NCBI GenBank assembly: GCA_947044365.1
Contig: OX345636.1
Coordinates: forward strand, 3,740,001-3,804,000
Length of the DNA: 64,000 bases
Direction: 5' to 3'
Origin: Petrosia ficiformis
Taxonomy: Eukaryota; Porifera; Demospongiae; Haplosclerida; Petrosiidae
The position numbers and the translations under genes were made by a program. Shown piece after piece: positions 22,263-34,599 of the stretch. The notes beneath the pieces were generated by a model. That model made no database searches and had not been told where the DNA came from. It saw nothing but the letters and a program-made list of their open reading frames with translations. Each line of letters opens with the position of its first letter. Positions within the stretch are counted from its first letter, which is position 1.

Positions 22263-24319
22263 GCAGGGAGCTAAGGAGCCAGCTAACACTATAGTATACC
22301 TGAATACAACTATATATCAGTATGACAGATTTAATATGCTGTCCCTTATGGAGTGGTCATCAAAATGATAAGTGTATTAGTACTTTTCTATAGTTCTTTG
22401 GTAGATACTAGAACAATTATAGTACTGCATTTTTATTTTAGTTCTAGTGCAAAAAATGGAAGCACAGTAGAACTAAACTTATTGTAAGTAGAGTACTATA
22501 AAAAAATCTTTCATAATTAAATAGTAAGGACTAAAATTAATTTGTAGAATCTAGCTTTTATTATAATAATACTACAGAACTAAAATATAAATTACTTTCA
22601 ATACAGAACTAATGCTAGAACTAAAATGAATTTATATTACTCAGTGAAATTTTCACATTTCTACAATTTGAAACTAATATTTGGAAATTGTAGTCCATCT
22701 TGAACTTTACAAAAACAGTTCTTATCTTTTTCCCAACTATTTTACATTTTGCTAAAACTTCTTTGAAAAACTATAAAAATCTGCTCACATTATGCCAACT
22801 CACAATTGTATTCAACATTAACGTTTGAATCTTTAATAAGTATAATAATTATCGTCCATATGATGTTCATTTCCATTATTCTATGTTTGCCTTCACTAAT
22901 CAATAATTGTTTTTATAATAACCAAACGTTTCGGTAGTTGTACATAGAACAATGGATTTTACACTACCCAATCATTCAGAACTTTTTAATATGATGATCA
23001 TTGCTTCATATTTAACTTAAAATGATAAATATGTATATGTAATTATTATTTATGGAGTTTTTTAGCTATATCTTTCGTGAGCATCACATGATGTAATTTT
23101 TATATAGGCAAAAAAGGTAATTTATGAGAAAGCGACAAGACATTTCAAATGCTACAAAAGGAGGACTCCAGTTTCTAACTATCAGTTTGAATTTTGTAGA
23201 CATTGACAATTTTCAGGGAGTACCCTAATTTAAAGACTTATCTTTAATCTTTTGAGAAGACTTGACAGTTTACTGAACATTTCTTTTAGTTAATTTTTTT
23301 TAACGGTGTCACCAATGAAAACGTAGTGTAGAGTTCGCGACGCGTAACAATTGCGATCGAATTAACCAGCGAAGCCACTATTATAGGTGTGGCTTGTGGT
23401 TCATTGAACGAACGGAGTCCACGTGTTTGATGAAACTCCTGTACCAGTTTGACCCAATTTATTAGTTGTGGTAGAGGAGATACTTGCCTTAAAAATATGT
23501 CTATCGATACAATTTCTTTAAGGCAAGGTTAGGAATAGTAACCAACAAGTCAGTGAGTCTTTTAAAGTCTTGTTTGCTATTGATAAATTATTTATGTATT
23601 ATTTTAGTCTTTTAGCTTTGGATGGAAGAGATATTCTAACAAGAGATAAAAGTGGTTCTGGATAGACAGCTAGGTTAGTATAAGAAACCATTCACTGGGT
23701 TAGACCAAACATACTTACCTAATAAGCAAACATACTGTTTCCTAAAATGTAACATGTCTTGTGGTTGTTTCTGTGACCATACCACAGTGACCATTTTGTA
23801 TGTTTGAAGTTCATATTCTATTATGTGCACCTTTACATTGTCTTTTGTTGAATTTTTTAAAATTCCAACTTCAAATACAAAGGTGGTGGATTGTAATTTG
23901 ATTTGCTGTCATAAGTATGTTTGCACAAAATAATATATTTTTGTTACTATATATAACAAAATGTAGTTTCTTTATCATGTACAGTATTGAATATAATATC
24001 ATGCACTCGCATTTTATATACTGTTATGTGTATATTGTATAACCGAATTTATGTATTTTTCTAGGTCACTATAGATTCATTTGGTGCACATATTGTTGTA
24101 TTAGTACCTAGTAAAGGACTAACCAATATAGAACTAACTAGTAAAATACTAAGGAAGCAATCTACAAAGTACATAAACATCATAAAGGTGCACATAATAT
24201 ATACATGTACAAAGATCTTTAACCGAAGCGCTTAATATAACGTATAAGATTTTAGATCCTAACTTACTTTGCTAAAAGAATTGTTATCAAAGCCAGTGAT
24301 GTAAAACTTATGCTTCACT
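22263..24319. other. AT-rich region, no gene recognised; 11-bp inverted repeat
   Basis: Many AGAACTAAAAT-like short repeats at 22380-22680 and 24110-24160. A small GC-richer patch at 23325-23420. Inverted arms CTTGCCTTAAA (23483-23493) and TTTAAGGCAAG (23517-23527). No supported exon. Confidence 0.5.
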
Positions 24320-24545
24320 ATCAGTAGTAAAGGAGCAAAGCAATTGCTTGAATGTATAGTAGTCCAACGGGCAACGCCCACCTCTTTTGTAGCCTGTATA
24401 ACTTATACATTTAAAAAAAGCAGTGACTTTTAACTCATTTAGTTAGACAGAAGACATTCTAAGAAAGACGTAGATACCAAAAACATACTTCGTTAGCTGC
24501 AGGAAAGCAGCAAAGTGACTGTTTGAATGTGTACCAGTCAGTGTT
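24320..24545 (+). repeat. Dispersed repeat R3, copy 3
   Basis: Direct counterpart of 17775-18010 (AGTAGTCCAACGGGCAACGC, AACTCATTTAGTTAGACAGA, ACATACTTCGTTAGCT). Confidence 0.6.
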
Positions 24546-24844
24546 GACTCCCATAATTAGCATGTTTCTGAATTCCATCGTTTATAATTTTGGATTGGGT
24601 ATCTCTGTAGCTTCGACTATTACACTATTTTAAAGCAAATTTAGTAGACTGTCTTGTGCTAAACGCTAGTTGAAAAATATGAAAATAGTGTAAAGCAATT
24701 CTATGGACTTAAAACGTCAACTGTTACAATGCCCACATTAATTATTGATGTTTTAAAACATCTATAGTGGTTAAAAAGCTAATTAATACACATAGCACAG
24801 CACTTGTGTGCATGTACTTGTGCATATAATTGGATATACTTGTG

Positions 24845-24846
<2 letters not shown>

Positions 24847-24890
<44 letters not shown>
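24847..24890. repeat. (TA)n microsatellite
   Basis: Pure TA run of about 44 nt in non-coding sequence. Confidence 0.95.
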
Positions 24891-24894
<4 letters not shown>

Positions 24895-24899
24895 TGTAC

Positions 24900-26054
24900 A
24901 TGTATTTGTAGAGCAGTGCATTTGTTTCAAGTTTTAATGTGAATATTGTTAATTGCACATGTAGTAATCAATTGGGAGTAAGTCCTGAATTGATTATGCT
25001 TGATACGTTTTTCCGAGTTTAGCCGGAACAAACTTGTTGTTAGGTTGTTTGCAGTGCTCAAAATAACATCTGGCAATTGGCCATTTTCTGGACCTTTTTT
25101 TATCTCATCAATAATACAAAAAAGAGAAAAGTAACCTCACAGCAAGATTAATTATTAGTCAAAAGCAGCTAACACTTAGTAGGTTACTTCTATATCTCAT
25201 AAGCTATAAATGTTTTTTTGGACAAAATTCTTGTGTAATACTGTTTTGTCCAGATGTTTCTGCTGGACAATTTCAAAGACTATTTCCAGCATTGGGTTTG
25301 TCATTATTTTAAGGAAATAAGTGTAACCAGCGAAGCATAATTTTGGTACTGTTTAAATTCTGACAATTGTATAAGTGGGTGAAGATTTAGGAGTTGCCCT
25401 TCACAATCTCGCCTTGCTGTGACCCTGCTTATGCATAATGTTTCCAGAAATGCAAGTTAAAATGTTGAGTCGTATAAATTAGAGTTATAATGCTGAAAGG
25501 AGTTAGTCATTAAACTGAAGCTGGACCCACAAATGTTTGCTTGAAACAAACAAAACAAGCTAGAGCCAGTAATAACTGACAATTAACCAGTTAACTTGCT
25601 ATCATCTATGGAAATTAAATATTAATTACAAATTTAACAATACTGTAATTTAATGATTGCAATTAACAATATTACATGAATTGTTCCACCACCAAAAGCA
25701 ACTTTTTGCCTACAATTTTTCCAGAATGCACAATCTCCCTTATGTAACCAACCATCCATCCCTGTTTTTTTGAAGCCAAACTACCTACAAATGAAAGCAG
25801 TTCATTGTTCACATAGCTATAAGAATTACAAGTACACACCCACCTAATTAAACAGTTATTCTAAAATTTAAACTGGTAACCTAAATTTTATGTGAAACCA
25901 ATCCGTTAACCGGTTTTTCTATAACTGGCCACAGCTCTAAAACAAGCCCAGTTTAATTGTGGGGCGTGTTGATACAAGAGATTTAGTGTGTGTTAGACAC
26001 TAAATGAAGCGATACAATGTACACAAGTCAGTGAAGTAAGGTATGGTTATGTAG
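24900..26054. other. AT-rich region, no gene recognised
   Basis: No supported exon or repeat pairing seen. Confidence 0.5.
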
Positions 26055-26666
26055 TTAACCCTTTTAACGTGTTGGGCATATTTATATGCCCCTACATGGC
26101 TTCTCCTATACACGGCAGGCATATATATATCTGCCTATAACATTTAGCAACTACAAACAACCCTTAGAACTGTTTCAAACCTTCCATACATCTGTATCTG
26201 GGTTATAACTAAGTACCTACCAAGTTTAAACTACCATGTTACTTCCATGAAAGACTGTGAGCAGACAGACTTGACAAAGGAGACGGTCGACACCCAACTT
26301 TCTAGAAAGTGAACGCTTATCCTCACTTACCTGCTGGGAATAACTAGCTATAACTTACACTGTAGCTTGAGGAGACTTCTAGCTTCTGTGGAATCACTTC
26401 ATTTGGGGCGTGCATACAACTGTGTAGATACAAAAGCCAAATCTCAAGCAACAACAAAAACGGTAAAAATCACGAAGGAATTGAGAGGAAGCCATCTGAT
26501 AATATTGTGGTTTTTTTATCATAACATCCTGTTCTATAAATAGATTTCATTTATTTTTAGAATTTATTTTTATAACAACAATACAGAGCTTATGAATAAG
26601 TCATTATTACACCACCCGCGATTTCTGCATAGTAACATTAATAAACTAACGCGTTCAAAGGGTTAA
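26055..26666. mobile_element. piggyBac-type MITE, second family
   Basis: Begins TTAACCCTTTTAACGTGTT at 26055 and ends AACGCGTTCAAAGGGTTAA at 26666: 19-bp inverted repeats with two mismatches that include TTAA at both ends, the piggyBac target. 612 bp, no coding frame. The interior is unrelated to the 38999 element, so this is a separate family. Confidence 0.75.
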
Positions 26667-26969
26667 TCAGAGACTTGCTTTTATGCACACTTAGACTGAT
26701 CTGAGATGAAAGCTCCTGTGTGTTTACATGCCTGCCCACTCAATTATCTAATTGGGTATCTTTGCCAATAAATCATTTAAATTATGTCATTCACTCACAT
26801 GAGCGAGTAAGGATGCCCCATGTTATTCATTCCTGCACTAAACATTTTTTAGTTTACAAAGCCTTTTGTTGATTACTAATATAACTATCTCAGGATGAGT
26901 ATGTGATTAATATGTAATTGCAGAATGAGAAGTTTAAATGTACATGTTTGATTTGTACCCTGCCAGCTG

Positions 26970-27050
26970 GGTAGCCTTGGTAGCTCAGTTGCTAGAGCAT
27001 CTGTCTGGAGTACATAGTTTTGTGGGTTGAAGTTTCATGCAACTTTCATT
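26970..27050 (+). other. tRNA-like sequence (decayed, possibly SINE-derived)
   Basis: GGTAGCTCAGTTGCTAGAGC matches the tRNA D-arm / A-box pattern, and GGGTTGAAGTTTC about 40 nt later is a damaged B-box. The acceptor and T stems do not pair properly, so it is not a functional tRNA. Confidence 0.35.
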
Positions 27051-28199
27051 TTCATTTTTCCATTGCCTCAGATGTCTTTCTTTTTTTCTACATCTCATGT
27101 TACATCATGTATGTATGGCTGGATGGTATTGGGTAATATGCATGTAGTATACCACGCTATTTTAAAATAGAATATAGCAATACATCTAAATACTGACTAA
27201 CAAATGGTCACACCCACGAAGGTTTTTTAGGCATCAATCAGTGCTTGATTTCTACAAACAACTTTTTCAGTCTGCTACAATACTAGATCTATCTATGAAA
27301 TTTGACATACTGTTGTATAGGCTCACTCAATTCACTGACGTGACCAAAACAACCGTAACACTCCTTAGCTCACCAATTTAGCATCTTCTTTTGAAGAATA
27401 GATGTCTACTACTCTTTTAAAATTCAATTAAAGCGTAACAAACACTGCTTCCTAGTCCCCTAGTTCCTCCACTTTTCTCTTTTATTAATGAATAGTACAC
27501 GTGTAGATAATCAATTGTTACAGTAGTAAATTTTACAATTTTTAATAATCATATATAGCATTACAACAAAACAAATTGGTTCATATACATAACTATCATC
27601 TTGTTTACATGCATGCATTAATTTTAGTAATTTTCATGTGAAACCATAATTATCTTGCAACTGTTGATATGACCTCTACAGTATGAGTCATGATGTTTTG
27701 TGCTTACATGTTCTGAATGGAATGTTACCAATTAAAGTTTATGAGTGGGAGAAATGCTGACATGTGTGCAATGTGATTACCATGAAGATGATAATATACA
27801 TAATTTTAATACGCATAAGAAGCAGAGATTGAGAATAGATGTAATTTGTTAGCCATCTCTGAGTGATTGGGGGATGACCTGCCAACTCCAAACATTTTGT
27901 ATATAGTTAATAATTCTACCACTATCGCACATTGGAGGTGAGCTTGGAGTGCATAACTATCACTTTCAGTATAATATATATATATATATATATCGTCCAT
28001 GCATATCATTTCTTAGTAGAATTGAAATTAAAATTATATAACTATACAATACAAAGCAATTATAGTGTTCATTACACTTAAATGACACATCATTTCCATA
28101 TTAAAAAAAAAATCACTATAAATACTAGACAAAACAAATAACAAAACCAGTTATCACACATAGTTCAATCCATGTTCACAATGTAAATACATGGAATAA
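27051..28199. other. Intergenic, no gene recognised; (TA)n at 27972-27993
   Basis: Only short frames on either strand. This is the region 3' of astacin-like copy 2. Confidence 0.5.
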
Positions 28200-29275
28200 T
28201 TACTGAGGAATAAGAATGCGTGCACAGTCAGGACAAGGGTGTCCATTATTCGGTCCACAGTAGCCATCATGACCTCCTCCTTGTTTTCCAAAATTTTTCC
28301 CACAGTAGAATAAGCCAGACCATCCCTGCCATTTACCTCTCCTTACTAATTCATTAACTTTGTCATTCTTTAATGTGCGACATGCAGGACAGTTAGCCCA
28401 GTTAGTTTTTCCACAATAACCATCAGTGGTATTTTCTGCTGGGTAGTTATGCCTCGTCATCACATATCGTCCACAATACCACATACCTGTATAAATATAT
28501 ACATATATTAAGACATAGTAATTATATCTCATTTACCTGTCACACGGCTCTTGCATGGCTGGTAGCTACCAGTGCGACAAGGTGGATACAGGAGATTCAG
28601 TCCCACCTTATCCAATTCACTAAGAGTGTCATTCTTCTCTCCAGGTGGAACAATAGCCCAAACAGGATCATCACCATTTCGTTTGACTTTGGCTTCCTTG
28701 TATTCTCCTTCACAGTACAGCATTATACTAAATGGATCAAATCTAGTTATTCCATGAAAATCTTGTTGAGGTCGAAAGTTTTCCATAGTTCCTTTTCCTG
28801 TGCTTTCAACAGCCAATGATTTGTCTGAATCATTGCGTTGGTGTTCATGAGCTAATCCTAATGCGTGGAGTAGCTCATGAATACTGGTTCGTTTTTTGTT
28901 GCTCCAATCATGCTTGAGGTTCACTGTTGCCCCACGGGGATTTGTAATGTCACCAATGCAGTGTGGATTACCGCTGAAAACTCCAAACACACAAATATTT
29001 GCTCTATTTTTATAATCTATTTCGTAAAGATATAAACCAGGAGCTGCTGTGTTGATATCTCTAATTGCTTGTTTTAAGTGTGGCTTCCAGCTGCTGTGTA
29101 CTGAGCCATCATACCAAATAGCAACATTGTGTCTTTCATCTTTCAAATCATTTTGACTTTGCATCTTGTAATATATTGTACATTTTGTTCTTGCACTATA
29201 GTCCACTCTGACATCACTTGAGTTAAGGAATATTGGTTTACAATTGGGAGCTGAATTCTGCTTTCGACTTGCCAT
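28200..29275 (-). CDS. Astacin-like metalloprotease with C-terminal Cys-rich repeats, copy 2 (full length)
   Basis: Exon 1 29275-28537, intron 28536-28487 (50 nt; GTAAATG donor, TATACAG acceptor, phase 1), exon 2 28486-28200; 341 aa. HELLHALGLAHE at residues 133-144 is the astacin zinc-binding and catalytic motif, and SIMLY at 183-187 the Met-turn. The last about 95 residues hold two Cys-rich units (WYCGR...DGYCGKTNWANCPAC, then FYCGK...DGYCGPNNGHPCPDC) that I cannot assign to a named domain. There is no clear signal peptide or prodomain, both usual in astacins, so a missing 5' exon or an unconventional protein is possible. A TATATAAA box lies about 40 nt upstream of the start. I chose ATG 29275 because the frame above it has no other ATG. 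Confidence 0.85.
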
Positions 29276-29344
29276 ATTTAGCGTTGTTGTATTCACAGAT
29301 GTGAAATCAAACAGACTACATTTATATACCCAGTGTGTGTATAA

Positions 29345-29369
29345 TTATATATATATATATATATATATA

Positions 29370-29429
<60 letters not shown>
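29345..29429. repeat. (TA)n microsatellite upstream of astacin-like copy 2
   Basis: TA run broken once by AATTA, in the same relative place as 13400-13559 upstream of copy 1. Confidence 0.95.
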
Positions 29430-29436
<7 letters not shown>

Positions 29437-29750
29437 AATTATAATGATATATAGCATTATACAGCTCAATCAGCACATATTTGTTGTGAACTTTGTAGTA
29501 ACACCTTTGTATTAACACAACCCAATCTCATGTATATCTAGAATATGACTATAATATATAATATAATGATAATACATGTATGTAATAATACACATTAATA
29601 TATTTTTGTATGTACATAGGACTGTTTACATAACACAGTTGTAATAATTAAAAGGTTATGAACACACTTGAATCAGCATTGGTATCAGTATCAGGATATA
29701 GTACAGTTTATGAGTGTGTATTATTTATTACACAGATGATTTTTTTTAAG

Positions 29751-29926
29751 TTCAACCTTTAGAGCGCTGTGCATTTTTTTCACAATTGTTCACTATTTTT
29801 CACTAGTGACTCTGCTACAGATATCTTACCCACTGTACACTTTCTGTACCCCAAACTTGTGTGTGTTTTTTTTTTTACCGTGACTTGAATGTTCCCAATT
29901 ATTTCATAGGACTAAGTCAAACGCAG
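29751..29926. mobile_element. piggyBac-type MITE, left half only
   Basis: Matches 13922-14086 base by base in order (TTTAGAGCGCTG, TTTTTCACTAGTGACTCT, ACAGATATCTTA, CATAGGA). It ends at CGCAG, where a Tc1-like pseudogene begins, so its right half has been replaced. Confidence 0.7.
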
Positions 29927-30691
29927 GCACCTACCATTAAGAAAATTTTAGATAAGGAAGGTCTACCTTCTACCAGAGTAGGGATCCAAGCGTTCTTAGA
30001 ACGATTTAAGGCATCTGGGTGTTTGATGAGAAAGCCCGTTTCTGGACGGCCGTCAAAGATAACAAGAGAAATTAAAGCCATCGTTGAACAGCAGATGAGG
30101 CTTGATGACGAGACAATTGCTTACCAGTTACACAGGCTTTTAGTTTCGAAGGGATACCAGATTTCCATCAACACCATTCTCGGTTGTAGAACATCGTTAG
30201 GATGGACATTCAGAGGGAGTGCCTATTGTCAACTCATACGGGAAGAGAACAAGGTAAAGAGATATGAATGGGCTCTGAAGTACAGGGAAGACGCTTTTGA
30301 GAACGTTGTATACACCGGCGAATGTAGTGTACAAATGAAATCTCATCGTTCTTTTTTGCTGTAGGAAAGAGGGAGAGGCACCTCGGCCTAAACCTAGAGC
30401 TAAACATCCTACGAAGGTCCACGTGTGGGCAGGCATAAGTGTGAGAGGAAGAACTGGCATTTGTGTCTTTGATGGAATTATGGAGAGGTACCTTTATATA
30501 GATATCACCGGCATGAACTAAAGGAGTTTCTTAGACGTGAAATCAAACCTAAGACGAAGGATCAACTTGTTGAAGGTATCAAAAGTTTTTGTACAACGGT
30601 TGATGTTTCCAAGTGCAGAAAGTATATCAGACATCTGAACAAAGTGATTCCAAAGGTTATTGAACTCGAAGGTGCTGCAACTGGATATTGA
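29927..30691 (+). pseudogene. Tc1-like transposase, internally deleted
   Basis: The N-terminal helix-turn-helix pair is readable (ILDKEGLPSTRVGIQAFLER, then SGRPSKITREIKAIVEQQMR), then RTSLGWTFRGSAYCQLIRE and the first catalytic block. There the expected Asp (TDEC) is Gly (TGEC). A TAG at 30362-30364 interrupts; the next frame continues KHPTKVHVWAGISVRGRTGI up to YIDI near 30504, then jumps to HELKEFLRREIKPKTKDQLV and the normal end GAATGY at 30691. The deleted stretch contains the second and third acidic residues. A dead element; its left inverted repeat is missing because it abuts the MITE at 29926. Confidence 0.85.
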
Positions 30692-31278
30692 ATCTCACAC
30701 ATCTATTTTTTTTTTTTTTAACGGCTTTTTTGAAAGCCACCAAATCACAAAAGATTTCATCTTACTGTGTAATTATATTATAGTCAGTCTAGTAACTGTA
30801 CATGTGTAATACACTAACTATGCCTAGATGATCTTTCAGTGTTGTGTTATGACTACTATTTATCCTAGTGACCATAATTATCATAGCATACAATTTGTGG
30901 TTTAAAGCTGACAGTTAATTATATACATATCATGTACATACCAAAATGTTTAATCGTTAGTTAGAATTGCATGCTATAATTAGTGAGGTTTTAATAATTA
31001 TGACAATGACAGTTGTAAAATGCTTGGTTCTCACAGGTTTTATATTATAGCTAAATTTAGTCTTTACAGTAGACCACAATATAATAGGTAGTTATTGTTA
31101 ATTAACTAAAATAACACAATTTGAATTTACTATAATAATAATGATTTATTTTTGTGAAATAATTTCTTAATTAAGTGATAATTTCATGGAACACTTGGAT
31201 GGCAAATTCCAGGAACACAACAGGTAATATATTAATGCATGAATATAAATATTATTTTTCTTATTTAGGCAAATTGAA
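30692..31278. other. Intergenic, no gene recognised
   Basis: Poly-T run at 30709-30719 near the Tc1 end, otherwise AT-rich sequence without supported exons. It lies 3' of the BEN-domain gene. Confidence 0.5.
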
Positions 31279-33752
31279 TTAATAATTGATTAACATTGCA
31301 GGATTTTTTTCCTCTGATTCAGAACGATAACTTTTGCAAGTTTGTCCAATGGCTTCAGCACAGTTACACCACAGACCCTCAAAAATCTCAGGGCTAGACC
31401 AATATTTCGGAAACACAGAGAATATAGTCTGTTTAAGGTCATTTAGTTCTTTATTTGGTAAAGCAGGAAACCTTCCATGCCCCATTGTAGTGCACTGCCT
31501 CATAATGTTTTGTCCAAAAAATGACTCCTTTGCCAATTTGACAGCCAGTACAGTTATTTTGCTTTCTGTTTGCAGATTTGGATATCTAGCAAGACACAGA
31601 CCAACAGGAACTAGCTTCGTCCTGCTAATAGAAGCAGACATGAGGCTGTTTGATTTGCTCGGTATTGAGATACATTTAGCTGAGGAATTAGGAATGGAAA
31701 GGGAAGGAGGGAGGGGAGCAGAGTAAGCTGCATAGGATGTAAGGGGAGGGTATGGAGTAGAGAGATGCTGACTATATGAAGACTGCAGAGGAGGTGATGG
31801 TTGTTGAATAAAACATGAAAGAGAAGCACGTGGTGTCACATTGAAATCCATTGGAGATGATTCATACATAAAGGAATCATCATCAGTCTGTGAATAATTA
31901 CATACTTCACTGAAATCTTCATTAGGCTCTTCATATGATTGAGGCAGTGGTGTACATACAGTGTTATACGGTAGGCTGCCTGACGGTGGTACACAGGTTG
32001 GAGTAAATGGCAGTACAGTATCATGATCCTTCTTTAGCTGCTCCTCTAGAATAGTAATACGTTCCAATGCTGACTTCAGTTTATGTTCTGTTTTTTCAAC
32101 TCTCTTTTCAAGATCTGTGACTGTTAATTCAAGGAGGAGGGGATCTATAATGATAATAAAATGATGACTAGTAGGAATAATAATTATGTATGATTTAGTA
32201 TATGAAAATAATGACCACTTTTAGTTATAGCATGACTAATTTCTCAAAATCTTAGTTACAGTTATAGTTTATAATATTTGAAGAGTTAACTGAAAGTACC
32301 CATTATTAAATAATTTCTATTTCAGTTAGACCTGTAATTTAGATGAGTGATCTCCAAGTTTGCCATCAAAGACTAAGATTACTTTGATATTGTTTGAACC
32401 CTAACCCCCTAAATCAACCACATAATGATTTCATAAGATTTTGATGGACAAAATTGGACATTAATGAGTATGCTCAACTGTTATAAGAAAATTATGTGCT
32501 GTGTCTTATCACTATAATATCCTGCACATCAATACTGTTTACAAAGCCATTCAGCGTTAATGAAGCCACAAACCACAACAATGCAGCTACATTCATAGCA
32601 TTGTTAAAGAATGGTTCTTCAGGATATTATAGTGCATTAGTACTTGTGTATAATTATATATATATATATATATATCAAGACTCACTATTATACAAATGCT
32701 ATTATAAACAACAAGTATTATTATATAGTCATAAAATGTTTTTAAGCGGTTACTGTGCTAAATTATAATTATACAATATAAACTATAAAATTTTGTTGAT
32801 ACAATCAGCAGTTGATGACGACTTACCAGACTCTGAAATACCACTACTTGTTTCCACTTCCTTTTGAGTTTGGGGATCTGTGATTTCAGCCTCTTTTTCA
32901 TAATCTGTGATAGTGATGATTGAACCTTTAAGCTGAGGAGGTTCTGACAAGAATTTATATTATAACAAAAATACTTTGCATAGATTTTAATTAATCATAC
33001 CTTTAATTTCTTCATATGGTGCTTTTTGTTTTTTTATTGCTTGTTCCTGTTTCTGTTTTCTTTTCCTTTTCACTTTATCTGTGTTTTCTACATTTTCCTT
33101 GTTTGTATCTAGAGAAGAGGAAAAAGAGTTGGTTATTATACACTTGCAGCATAGCCACAGGTGGAATGATATAGTAACTGTTTTGTTTGTCTATACACTG
33201 TCTATTAGCAAAGTTTCTGCAAATAAGAACATTGTAGATTCCAACAAGCTACTGGCAGACTTCAAATTATACAAGGAAGAAAACTAACAATACTCTTTAT
33301 ATTCTTTACCACTTCTCTTCTTGTTTTTCTTTTCTTTCTCCAGATCTTTCTCTAGGACCTTTTCCAGGTAACACTTTTCACCTAAAAACAATGAAACAGC
33401 ACATTGCTGTATGGGCACCTTATTCAGTGTCACAAATTATAATAGCACTGTAATATAATTATAATTATTATTGTACTAACTATTATACTTACCGGTATCA
33501 AGAATCTCGCCTTTAAGTATCTTTCGCCCATATTTTATGTCACATATACTTCCCTTCTTTAAACTACTGCCTACGTCTGGAAAAACTATGTGGGATTGTT
33601 TAACAATCGAAACGGCACCATCCTCGTTCTCCCATAGAACAAGAAACCACTTTTCTGCTTTGGTAATAAACGTATTATGAAGTTCAACAGAGAGTGTAAA
33701 TTTTTTGTTTACCTGACAGCTGAGTTTCCTTCATAGCAGTTTGCAAAAACAT
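31279..33752 (-). CDS. BEN-domain protein, six exons, 454 aa
   Basis: Exons 33752-33713, 33654-33493, 33381-33310, 33108-33001, 32943-32827 and 32144-31279 join into 1365 nt, one continuous frame ending TAA. All five introns are phase 1, with GT/AG ends. The first exons give EKWFLVLWENEDGAVSIVKQ, resembling the N-terminus of BEND-type proteins. A Lys/Arg-rich stretch (KVKRKRKQKQEQ) is a likely nuclear signal, and LEKRVEKTEHKLKSALERI a coiled coil. A Ser/Pro-rich linker follows. The C-terminal about 100 residues (VPVGLCLARYPNLQTESKIT, AVKLAKESFFGQNIMRQCT, LNDLKQTIFSVFP) match the BEN domain, a DNA- and chromatin-binding fold. Likely a nuclear transcription or chromatin factor. A second ATG at 33734 is also in frame. 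Three internal exons are multiples of three and could be skipped without frame change. Confidence 0.88.
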
Positions 33753-34490
33753 CTTTCTCTCTCTTTCTCTCTCTTTCTGAGTTCTCTTTCCTTAGTTTCG
33801 ACACTCGACCGCACATGTGCACAACGAACGTTGAAATTTCGTAGTACGGATAAATAGCGTTTTCGTTCCGTAGTACGGTACAGTACGCGGTTTTTTCACA
33901 CATAATAAGCAACGCGTTGCAGAAGGTAATGAAACGTAGTTACGATCGTTGTACGATCGTATTCCAACTACAAAACGTAAAGTTTTTATTGAAACATACT
34001 GTATGGAGGTTATATTTCAAAATGTTTTACACCATGATGGCTCTCTATTCAGAATGGCAATACTGTATTTCATTTCACTCACTACTTTATTTTCTGAATT
34101 AGTTAACTAGTGGAAATGCTTCATGACATTCCTTATTACAACAGCATGCAATTTTCCAGACTCCATAATTATTTCACTAATGAAAATTATAATTATGATG
34201 AAAGTGTCGTTAATTTTTAAAAAATCATTTTGTTCAGTATTATCAACAATAATAACTAATAAAACAAGTTACTAGCTTTTATCAGATCAGTAGCTTGTAA
34301 GACTTGAGTGTTTCTTCCAGATTGACATGACAAAATGAGTACTCTATTAGGTTATAATAATAGAGCTGCCCAGCCCACTTTGAAAAAGGAAAGAAAATTG
34401 GCTACATCTAAAAGCTGAAATTCTATACAATTTCAGCTCTCGGATTCCAAAAAAAGACTGAAAACAAATTGGCCAGAAGGTACACTCACA
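33753..34490. other. Upstream region of the BEN-domain gene
   Basis: A CT-rich tract at 33755-33800 forms a purine-rich leader on the coding strand. 33820-33960 is richer in GC than its surroundings and contains repeated CGTAGTACGG (twice) and ACGATCGT (twice). This is the probable promoter region; no TATA box is evident. No other gene seen. Confidence 0.4.
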
Positions 34491-34495
34491 CTCAC

Positions 34496-34544
34496 CTTTA
34501 TTACAAGAGGTTTTAGGTCAGTTGTCCAGACCATGTCTTTAGCA
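34496..34544 (-). other. Possible short internal exon
   Basis: Minus strand: TCACAG acceptor, 49-nt open segment reading AKDMVWTTDLKPLVIK, GTGAGTG donor. The only candidate partner is the acidic exon at 37359-37616, with the hAT element in the intron between. Weak evidence. Confidence 0.25.
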
Positions 34545-34599
34545 CTGTGACAAAAATAATAGTACTATAATTATAGTTAAATGACTAAATTTGTATCTG

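Noticed and set aside
22380..24180. Possible large inverted-repeat transposon bounded by ATTAGTACTTTT and ATTAGTACCTAG
   Set aside because: The two ends are similar in direct, not inverted, orientation and the match is too short.
26970..27050. Functional tRNA gene
   Set aside because: D-arm is good but the T-arm and acceptor stem do not pair; kept only as a tRNA-like relic.
33709..33912. Longer BEN-gene first exon starting near 33912
   Set aside because: Its frame ends at the splice donor and does not join the next exon; the frame from 33752 does.
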